Assembly: GCF_019355555.1 (NCBI RefSeq)
Contig: NZ_CP072141.1
Location: 3,590,001 to 3,654,000, forward strand
Source: Rhizobium sp. L51/94
GTDB lineage: Bacteria; Pseudomonadota; Alphaproteobacteria; Rhizobiales; Rhizobiaceae
DNA: 64,000 bases
Direction of reading: 5' to 3'
This document shows, one piece after another, positions 57,674 through 64,000 of the stretch; the first letter of the stretch is position 1; each line of letters starts with the position of its first letter. The notes under the pieces are model-generated. The model ran no database searches. It was not told where the DNA came from and saw only the letters and a list, made by a program, of their open reading frames with translations. The translations under genes and the position numbers were made by a program.

Positions 57674-59368
57674 TCAAGCGCTTTCGCGAAAATCGTCGTC
57701 GTGTGCATCCGGTCCGCCCATCGACAGGTCGAGTGCAAAACCCTTGGCACGGGCCTGCTGGGCGGCAACGCTGTTCGGCTTGTTGGCGACAGCAGGCCGG
57801 CGGGCATTTGCTGCGGCCATTGGCGCCTTGGCGAACGCCCGTACGGCGATCTTCTTGGCGGCCGGCTTGTGAGCGATGCTGTCGACCTTGAAGAAGGCGA
57901 TGGATGCCTGCAGCTCTTCGGCCTGGGCGGCGAGTTCTTCTGACGTCGCAGACATCTGTTCCGAGGCGCCGGCATTCTGCTGGGTCACCTTGTCGAGCTG
58001 CTGGATCGCTTCGTTGATCTGCGAAGCGCCGATGTCCTGCTCGCGGCAGGCGGCACTGATTTCCGAGACCAGTTCCGCAGTCTTGCGGATATCCGGCACC
58101 AGGCGACCGAGCATTTCACCGGCTTCGGCCGCTGCCTTGACGGTATCGCTCGACATTGCGCCGATCTCGGCAGCCGCCGACTGGCTGCGTTCGGCAAGCT
58201 TGCGGACTTCGGAGGCGACGACTGCAAAACCTTTGCCATGTTCACCGGCACGTGCCGCTTCGACGGCTGCGTTCAGGGCCAGCAGGTCAGTCTGGCGGGC
58301 GATTTCCTGGACGATACCGATCTTCTCGGCAATAGTCCGCATGGCGCTGACGGCGCGGGTAACGGCTTCGCCAGAGGCTTCCGCATCCTTGGCCGACTGA
58401 CGGGCGATCTTTTCAGTCTGGGCAGCATTGTCGGCGTTCTGCTTGATATTGGAAGCCATTTCTTCCATCGAAGCCGAAGCCTCTTCGGCGGAGGCAGCCT
58501 GTTCGGTGGCACCCTGCGATACCTGCTCGGAACTGGCTGAAAGTTCCTGGCTACCGGAAGAGACGTTGTCGGAAGCGGACAGCGCATCGCCGACCACGCC
58601 GCGCAGGCGTTCGATCATGACGTTGACGTTTCCGAGCATCTCGCCGATTTCGTCGCGGTTGGTGATTTCAGCGGTCTTTGTGAGGTCGCCTTCTGCAACA
58701 TCGCGGACCACGGCGTTGGCACGGGCAAGACCCTTGCCGATCGTGCTTGCGATCCAGTAGGCGGTGATGGCAGCAATCAGCAGCGCCGCGCCGGCGACTG
58801 CCAGCATCATCATACGGATATGGGCATACTGAACGTCCGCATCGTCGTCCGCAAACTTCATCTTGACCTTTTCGTCCTCGAGCTTGTCGTTGAGGCTGGC
58901 TCCGATGGAGTTGGCGGCCTTGCGAGCTTCGCCGACAGAAACGGCATAGGCGCCTTCCTTGTCGCCGGCATTCAGCAGGTCGCGGATCTGGTCATCGGCG
59001 CGAACGAACATTTGCGCCATCTTCTCGGTTTCGCCCCACGCTGCGCGGCTATCCGGCGACAGGATCTTGTTGAGCGACGCAAAATCGTCTGTCAGGGCCT
59101 TGCGGGCTACATCACCGGCAGCAATCGCCGCCTTGCTGTCTTCTGCTGTACGCGCTGCCAGCAGGTTCTTCTGCTGACGGATGATCTGCAGCTGATCGAT
59201 ATTGATCTGCTGTGTCAGCTCAAGCCGTGCGGCCGGTCCCTCGAGGACGTCGCTGATGGTGTCGTTGAAATTGCTTAGGCTCATGATGGCGTAACCGGAG
59301 GTGCCGATCAGCATGAGTATGATAAAGGCGAAGGCCCCCACCAGTTTGGCCTTGATCGTAAATCGCAT
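57674..59368 (-). CDS. methyl-accepting chemotaxis protein 1
   Basis: A 564-residue receptor starting [28 protein letters not shown]. Its four-helix-bundle sensor (residues ~32-185) differs from MCP2/3 and is of the 4HB_MCP type. A second membrane helix ([22 protein letters not shown]) and a single HAMP ([16 protein letters not shown]) follow. The signalling domain is almost identical to those of MCP2 and MCP3, so the sensors differ while the output is shared. The tail ends [15 protein letters not shown] before the ATG at 59368 sets the start, 27 bases inside the longest frame. Confidence 0.94.
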   Translation of the reverse strand: MRFTIKAKLVGAFAFIILMLIGTSGYAIMSLSNFNDTISDVLEGPAARLELTQQINIDQLQIIRQQKNLLAARTAEDSKAAIAAGDVARKALTDDFASLNKILSPDSRAAWGETEKMAQMFVRADDQIRDLLNAGDKEGAYAVSVGEARKAANSIGASLNDKLEDEKVKMKFADDDADVQYAHIRMMMLAVAGAALLIAAITAYWIASTIGKGLARANAVVRDVAEGDLTKTAEITNRDEIGEMLGNVNVMIERLRGVVGDALSASDNVSSGSQELSASSEQVSQGATEQAASAEEASASMEEMASNIKQNADNAAQTEKIARQSAKDAEASGEAVTRAVSAMRTIAEKIGIVQEIARQTDLLALNAAVEAARAGEHGKGFAVVASEVRKLAERSQSAAAEIGAMSSDTVKAAAEAGEMLGRLVPDIRKTAELVSEISAACREQDIGASQINEAIQQLDKVTQQNAGASEQMSATSEELAAQAEELQASIAFFKVDSIAHKPAAKKIAVRAFAKAPMAAANARRPAVANKPNSVAAQQARAKGFALDLSMGGPDAHDDDFRESA

Positions 59369-59406
59369 AATATTGTCCCCTATATTTCGTCTCATAGCTG
59401 CCTTGG

Positions 59407-59904
59407 TCAGGCAGCCAGCGCGTGATCCCGTCGCGTCGCGAAAATGGCCTGCAGGTTTGGAAGGATGATGAATTCGCCGCCTCGCTTGACGAGGCAGCTG
59501 ATGTAGTCCGGCCGCCAGCGCATGCCGACGCTCGGAGGCGCTTCGCTGGAGGCTTTCGCCAGCGTGGTGACTTCATTCACCTTGTCCGTTCGCAACCCGA
59601 CCAGTGTCGGTTCGTCCTGGATCGTCAGGGAGATGACGACGATGCGGCTGTCGATGGTCGCTGCTGCCGCTTCCATGCCGAAGGCAAGGCGCAGATCGGC
59701 GAGCGGAATGACTTTGCCGCGAAAGTTGATGACGCTGGCAACGAAAGGCTGGCTTCCCGGCACCGCAGTTTCCGGCAAGAGATCGAGGATTTCCTGAACC
59801 ATTGCCGCCTCGAGCGCAAATGTCTCGCCGTTCAGATCGAACGTCAGGACCTCGAGTTCATCGGTGTCGTTCCAGTGATTATCGTTCTGAAGGGACTGGT
59901 TCAT
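59407..59904 (-). CDS. cheW: chemotaxis adaptor protein CheW (first copy)
   Basis: A 165-residue CheW with [21 protein letters not shown] and [21 protein letters not shown] in the two barrels, and [15 protein letters not shown]. It overlaps the cheA stop by four bases, so it is translated with the kinase. Together with the CheW at 52954 it gives the array two adaptors, perhaps for different receptors. Confidence 0.93.
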   Translation of the reverse strand: MNQSLQNDNHWNDTDELEVLTFDLNGETFALEAAMVQEILDLLPETAVPGSQPFVASVINFRGKVIPLADLRLAFGMEAAAATIDSRIVVISLTIQDEPTLVGLRTDKVNEVTTLAKASSEAPPSVGMRWRPDYISCLVKRGGEFIILPNLQAIFATRRDHALAA

Positions 59905-61916
59905 CCTGCTGCACGCAACTGCGCCTCCTGTTGCTGACCGGCGGCGACCAGGTGGACGACGTCGAGAATAAGCGCGACATTGCCGTCGCCGAGAATGGTG
60001 GCACCAGAGAATGTCGAGACATCCTGATGCAGCTTGGACATCGACTTGATGACCGTCTGGTGGTCGCCGATGATCTGGTCGACGACGAGACCAACCCGTT
60101 CCGTGCCGGTCGAGATGACCACCACCTTCTGATGCACATCCGGCTTGGTGCCGGTGCGGAACAGCTCGCGCAACCTGAGGAAAGGCACGAGGCTGTCTCG
60201 CAGCGAGATGAAGCTACGACCGCGCGAGCGCAGATCCTCCTCCAGCGACAGTTCGAGGCATTCCTCGACTGCTGAAAGCGGAATGACATAGCGACCGGTG
60301 CCGACCCGCACGAGCAGGCCATCGATGATCGCCAGCGTCAGCGGAATGCGCAAGGACACTTCCGAGCCCTGCCCGTCATGGCTGGTAACGTCGATGGCGC
60401 CGCGCAATGCCTCGACTGTCTTCTTGACTACATCCATCCCGACGCCACGGCCGGAAAGATTGGTGATCTGCGCCGCAGTGGAAAATCCCGGCGCGAAAAT
60501 AAGCTGCAGCAGGTCGCTGTCGGACAGCACCTGGCCCGGCTGGATAAGCCCCGAGCTTTCAGCCTTGGCACGGACTCGCTGGCGATTGATGCCACGGCCG
60601 TCATCCTTGATCGAGATGATAACCTCGCCACCCGATTGCCGCGCCGACAGCGTGACTGTGCCGCCCTCGGATTTGCCGGCGGACAGGCGCTCGGCCGGCG
60701 GCTCGAGGCCGTGGTCGATCGAATTGCGCACCAGATGCACCAGCGGATCGGCGAGGCGTTCGATGACCGTCTTGTCGACTTCCGTGGTTTCGCCTTCCGT
60801 GATCAGCTCGATGACCTTGCCGGTCTCGCGGGCGAGATCATGCGTCAGGCGGCGGAAGCGGCTGAACAACGTTGCGACCGGCACCATGCGCAGTACCATC
60901 ATCGTGTCGCGCAACTCGCCGGACAACCGTTCGATTTCTTCCGATACGGAGCGCAGTGCGAGATCGGAGCTGGAATTGGCCAACTGGCGCAGGCGTGACT
61001 GGGCGATCACGAGTTCACCGACGCGATCCATCAGCTCGTCGAGCCGTTCGGCCGGGACACGGACGCTTTCGGATGCCTTGGCCTGACGGGCATCGGTCGG
61101 AGCCGCGGCCGATGGCGTCTCGGCCTTGGCAGGAACGGTCTCGGCAGCGGCCGGTGCAGGTGTCGCGACAGGCAACGACACCACCACGGCAGGCTCTCCG
61201 ACAACCGCGACGACCGGAGCCGGCGCTGGCGCCTCGCTGAGGGTCTCGACCTCGAGCTGCATGTCGTCCATAACGAAAATAAACACGTCGTCAATGGCGG
61301 AGCGCGGCTGGTCGGAGGTCAAGAGCACCTCCCAGGAGAGGTGCAGTTCCGTCGGCACCAGCACGTCGAGTGGTGGAATTCCAGACGTATCGGCAACGAT
61401 CCGGCATTCGCCGAGATCGCGCAATTCGTCCAGCAGACCGAGCGGGTTGGTGCCGTTGATCATCGCGTTATGCGGCAGGCTGAAGCGGATGCGCCAACGG
61501 TTCAATGGGTCCTTTGCAGCAGCTACGACCGGCTCTGCGGATTTGCCATCGACGGCAGCACGCAGCAGTTCCAGCAGGCGATCGCCCGCCGCCTGATGAT
61601 CGCCGTTCGGCGTCTCGACCAGGGCACGCATGTGATCCTGCGCCGCCAACACCGCAGCAACCAGTTCGGCAGTTGCCGGCACTTCACCCTTGCGGACACG
61701 GTCGAAGGCCGTTTCGCAATGATGGGTGAACGCGGCCAGCGCGTCGAAGCCGAACATCGACCCGGAGCCCTTCAGCGTATGTAGTCCGCGGAACACCGCG
61801 TCGATCTGCGCCTTGTCGTCGAGCCTGTGGGTAAGGTCGAGGAGGCCGCTTTCGATCTGTTCGAAAACCTCGGCAGCTTCAATGCGGAAGACGGCAACCG
61901 GATCGAGCATGTTCAT
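59901..61916 (-). CDS. cheA: chemotaxis histidine kinase CheA
   Basis: A 671-residue kinase. The P1 phosphotransfer domain has H46 (FRGLHTLKGSGSMFG). A P2-like domain (WRIRFSLPHNAM..VLLTSDQPRSAIDDVF) spans residues ~145-230. An Ala/Pro linker follows (~230-275). The P3 dimerisation domain contains VPAERLDELMDRVGELVIAQSRL. The P4 ATPase carries HLVRNSIDHGLE (N box), DDGRGIN (G1) and GRGVGMDVV (G2). The P5 CheW-like domain ends the protein. All catalytic motifs are present. The start overlaps cheY (ATGA). It phosphorylates CheY and CheB. Confidence 0.96.
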   Translation of the reverse strand: MNMLDPVAVFRIEAAEVFEQIESGLLDLTHRLDDKAQIDAVFRGLHTLKGSGSMFGFDALAAFTHHCETAFDRVRKGEVPATAELVAAVLAAQDHMRALVETPNGDHQAAGDRLLELLRAAVDGKSAEPVVAAAKDPLNRWRIRFSLPHNAMINGTNPLGLLDELRDLGECRIVADTSGIPPLDVLVPTELHLSWEVLLTSDQPRSAIDDVFIFVMDDMQLEVETLSEAPAPAPVVAVVGEPAVVVSLPVATPAPAAAETVPAKAETPSAAAPTDARQAKASESVRVPAERLDELMDRVGELVIAQSRLRQLANSSSDLALRSVSEEIERLSGELRDTMMVLRMVPVATLFSRFRRLTHDLARETGKVIELITEGETTEVDKTVIERLADPLVHLVRNSIDHGLEPPAERLSAGKSEGGTVTLSARQSGGEVIISIKDDGRGINRQRVRAKAESSGLIQPGQVLSDSDLLQLIFAPGFSTAAQITNLSGRGVGMDVVKKTVEALRGAIDVTSHDGQGSEVSLRIPLTLAIIDGLLVRVGTGRYVIPLSAVEECLELSLEEDLRSRGRSFISLRDSLVPFLRLRELFRTGTKPDVHQKVVVISTGTERVGLVVDQIIGDHQTVIKSMSKLHQDVSTFSGATILGDGNVALILDVVHLVAAGQQQEAQLRAAG

Positions 61917-62281
61917 CGGCCGAGTACCTTGCGGGTTATCTTGATCAGGTTTTCAGGATCGAAAGGCTTCGTCAGCCAGCCGGTGGCACCGGCAGCCTTG
62001 GCGCGGGCCTTCAGGTCGGCATCTGATTCCGTCGTCAGGAAGATGATCGGCACGCCCATGTGCTCGGGCAGCTTGCGCAGCTCCTCGATCATCGTCAGGC
62101 CGTCCATGACAGGCATGTTGAGATCGGTAATGATGAGATCGAATGCCCCACCCTTGGCCTTTGCCAGTCCGTCCGAACCATCCACCGCTTCGGTCACGGT
62201 ATAGCCGGCGTTGGAAAGGGAGATCTTGGTCGTCATTCGAATGCTGGCGGAATCGTCGACCGTTAAAATGTTCGCAGTCAT
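61913..62281 (-). CDS. cheY: response regulator CheY
   Basis: A 122-residue single receiver domain. The acidic pair is D9-D10, the phospho-acceptor Asp53 (IITDLNMPVMDG), the switch Thr83 and the conserved Lys105 (LTKPF). There is no output domain, so it should act by protein contact, either at a flagellar motor or at another target. Its start and stop overlap STAS and cheA by four bases. Confidence 0.95.
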   Translation of the reverse strand: MTANILTVDDSASIRMTTKISLSNAGYTVTEAVDGSDGLAKAKGGAFDLIITDLNMPVMDGLTMIEELRKLPEHMGVPIIFLTTESDADLKARAKAAGATGWLTKPFDPENLIKITRKVLGR

Positions 62282-62634
62282 ACTCGTACCTCTTGATGTA
62301 ACCAGAATTGCGCGTCTTCCGCCGACTGGGCGTCGGTGAAACCACCGCGCTTCAATACCTTAAGCACCGACCCTGTCGCAGGAGCGGCCAGCCGCATCGT
62401 CTTGCCGGCGGCACGGGCATCCATGCGGGCAGATTCAACCAGCTGGACAAAGCTCAGATCAGCCTCGGCATCCTCGGGGATCTCAAGCGTAATTTCCGGG
62501 CTTTCCGTCAGGCGCATATGAATAATGCCATGCACTTCCGCGATATTCTTTATAACCAAAGAATTTGGAAGCTGCACAACGTCCTTATACTTACGATCCG
62601 CTGTCAAAATTGCCTCCTGAGTGGACAGATGCAT
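62278..62634 (-). CDS. STAS-domain protein heading the che operon
   Basis: A 118-residue protein with the anti-sigma-antagonist (STAS) fold: LPNSLVIKNIAEVHGIIHMRLTE, then ADLSFVQLVESARMDARAAGKTMRLAAPA and FTDAQSAEDAQFWLHQE. The Ser in LSFVQL is at the usual phospho-serine position of SpoIIAA-like proteins, where the motif is normally D-S; here it is L-S. The gene is the first of the che operon and overlaps cheY by four bases. A STAS protein can bind a kinase or a GTP-binding partner, but its role in chemosensory arrays is not established. Confidence 0.78.
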   Translation of the reverse strand: MHLSTQEAILTADRKYKDVVQLPNSLVIKNIAEVHGIIHMRLTESPEITLEIPEDAEADLSFVQLVESARMDARAAGKTMRLAAPATGSVLKVLKRGGFTDAQSAEDAQFWLHQEVRV

Positions 62635-62958
62635 AACCTCTGATAGAGGAATCTCATGACAGCCTTAACAGGCAGTAAACCCGGGTTGCACCGAAGCACA
62701 ATTACAGCGAGTCCCCATGGTGCGATTTATTACCTGAAATAAATTGGGATTTAGTTTAAGGATTTCAGTAAAATTGAACAATTTCCGTTACTTATGGGAT
62801 ATTGCAATAAAGCTTAGTATAACTGATGAGTGATTGTTAACGATGCTTCGAGATCGATGCCGATACAACGTCTGCGAGTCACCGCAATTTACCGGAACTT
62901 TCCATCCTTGAGTCTAGTATTGAGCCAGAGAAGACGAGATTCAAGTAAAGGAAGAACA
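62635..62958. promoter_or_regulatory. divergent promoter region of the che operon, 324 bp
   Basis: No ORF. It is distinctly AT-rich. It contains five GANTC sites (62649, 62709, 62876, 62910, 62938), several times the number expected by chance in this length. It should hold the promoters of the STAS-led operon (minus) and of the coiled-coil protein (plus). No TTAA-N7-TTAA box was found. Confidence 0.55.
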
Positions 62959-64000
62959 ATGACAAGTGGAACAGCTCTGGCGCATCGCCCTTTACAGATG
63001 CCGGTCGCCGACGTCCGCGACACATTGGAGTCGGCCCGCAATCAGGTCGAGAAGCGCTTCCTGGACGGCGGCGCAGTGCTGGTTTCGGTGATGGAGGTCA
63101 TCAACGAGCTGCTTGCATCCCTGGATCGTCTGACGAAATCACTGGACAGCGATGGCACGAGCGACACGGCGGCGGATCTGCTGCAGACCGTGACGACGCT
63201 GGTCGACCTGCCCGACCTCGAAGCCAGGCGCCAGGAGAATTTTGCAGTCCTGTCGGCGGCCGGCGCCGTGCTGAGCACCCATGTCATGGATATGCAGGAA
63301 ACGATGCGCTACCTGCGGACCTTTGCCATTACCGTGAAGATTACCGGCGCCGGTATTGCCGAATTCGGCGGCTTCGCGCAGGAGATACTCGAGCGGATCC
63401 AGTCCGGCACCAACGAGGTCAACAGTTTCGCCGACCAGCTGACCACGCTGGAGCGGGACCTCAAGGTTGCGATGAATGTCGGGGCAACAACGACCAAGGA
63501 CTATGGCCACACCATTCCGAAAGTCGTCGATGCTCTTGAGAAAGACGTAAAAACCATCGCCAGCCACCGCAAGGATCTTGCAGCGATTGCCGGCCAGGTC
63601 GGCGCCATCGCTCGCGGGGTCCAGGGCAAGGTCGCCTCCACCCTGTCTGCGCTGCAGATCGGCGACATCACCCGCCAGCGTATCGAACACGTACAGAGCG
63701 CCTTCACCTTTCTCGAGGAATTCCTCGAAACCGAGGAAGGCCGCGCACTCGACAACGATGCACGCTACCGCCTCGAAAATCTCATTCACCACCTGACGGC
63801 GGCGCAAATGCGCGACATGGTTGAAGACTTCCAGCGAGAATCCCGCAATGTCGTCCAGACGATCACCAGCTTCAGCCACGATACCCAGGAAATCCTGAAA
63901 CTGCGCGATGACATGAAGGGCAGCGGCGAGGAAACCGGCGGCAATTTCATGCGCACGCTGGAAGACAGCGTCTCCACCGCCCTTGGCATCGTCAAGCAAG
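62959..64000 (+). CDS. cytoplasmic chemotaxis-linked coiled-coil protein, partial
   Basis: At least 347 residues, running off the right edge. AAGGAAG six bases before the ATG sets the start. There is no signal peptide and no membrane helix. The protein is highly helical, with LESARNQVEKRFLDGG, a central KITGAGIAEFGGFAQEILERIQ and LSALQIGDITRQRIEHVQSAF. The last segment resembles the DITRQRIE motif of soluble receptor-like proteins and, more loosely, the phosphatase helix of CheZ (D-x-T/Q-x-Q-x-I). Its place divergent from the che operon makes a role in the same array likely. The family could not be named with confidence. Confidence 0.7.
   Translation, partial: MTSGTALAHRPLQMPVADVRDTLESARNQVEKRFLDGGAVLVSVMEVINELLASLDRLTKSLDSDGTSDTAADLLQTVTTLVDLPDLEARRQENFAVLSAAGAVLSTHVMDMQETMRYLRTFAITVKITGAGIAEFGGFAQEILERIQSGTNEVNSFADQLTTLERDLKVAMNVGATTTKDYGHTIPKVVDALEKDVKTIASHRKDLAAIAGQVGAIARGVQGKVASTLSALQIGDITRQRIEHVQSAFTFLEEFLETEEGRALDNDARYRLENLIHHLTAAQMRDMVEDFQRESRNVVQTITSFSHDTQEILKLRDDMKGSGEETGGNFMRTLEDSVSTALGIVKQ

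Overview
The window looks like a chromosomal segment of a member of the Rhizobiaceae (Rhizobium/Agrobacterium/Sinorhizobium group). The evidence is gene content and order: sqdBDC, ruvCAB followed by yebC, ymdB and 5-FCL, lpiA-acvB, zapA-DUF4164-tkt-gap-pgk-class I aldolase, an RcdA homologue with CtrA-type boxes, and DUF1192. GC content is high throughout and codon use is uniform. I see no insertion sequence, prophage, CRISPR array, rRNA or tRNA.

Layout. Positions 1-4.5 kb hold the tail of a polysaccharide-lyase-like protein, a Nudix hydrolase and a large GH94 phosphorylase. Positions 4.6-16 kb hold a minus-strand envelope block: glmM, ftsH, tilS and the complete Tol-Pal set (ybgC, tolQ, tolR, tolA, tolB, pal, cpoB). 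Positions 16-19 kb hold the sulfolipid operon sqdB-sqdD-sqdC. Positions 19-22.4 kb hold ruvC-ruvA-[vapB-vapC]-ruvB, with a toxin-antitoxin pair inside the Holliday-junction operon. Positions 22.5-28.6 kb hold a chemoreceptor, yebC, an FMN-type stress protein, ymdB, 5-FCL and a HAD phosphatase. Positions 28.7-34 kb hold acvB and lpiA (lysyl-phosphatidylglycerol hydrolysis and synthesis), a candidate 6S RNA, zapA and a DUF4164 coiled-coil protein. Positions 34-42 kb hold the lower-glycolysis/gluconeogenesis block tkt, gap, a cation/proton antiporter, pgk and class I fba. Positions 42-47.6 kb hold a small membrane protein, an MFS transporter, DUF1192, rcdA, rpmE, an ABC exporter and a DUF1508 protein. 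Positions 47.7-50.7 kb hold a MotA/MotB-like pair and an inositol-monophosphatase family gene. Positions 51-62.6 kb hold a minus-strand chemosensory operon, STAS-cheY-cheA-cheW-mcp-mcp-mcp-cheW-cheR-cheB. A divergent cytoplasmic coiled-coil protein runs off the right edge.

How the genes work together. Many start codons overlap the preceding stop by 4 bp (sqdB/D/C, vapB/vapC/ruvB, lpiA/acvB, STAS/cheY/cheA/cheW, cheW/cheR), so these are probably translationally coupled operons. The Tol-Pal system, LpiA/AcvB, SqdBDC and FtsH all act on the cell envelope. The che operon encodes a near-complete signalling array (kinase, two adaptors, three receptors, methyltransferase and methylesterase, one response regulator). 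No cheD and no flagellar gene is visible here. Two exact TTAA-N7-TTAA boxes, one adjoining a GANTC site, lie upstream of rcdA and suggest cell-cycle control.

Most of the window is ordinary core genome. The least expected items are the vapBC insertion in ruvCAB, the cell-cycle boxes at rcdA, the expanding poly-HAMP receptors with a shared acidic tail, the GANTC-rich che promoter region, and a perfect 11-bp inverted repeat in the pgk-fba gap. I did not find a clearly new multi-gene system.
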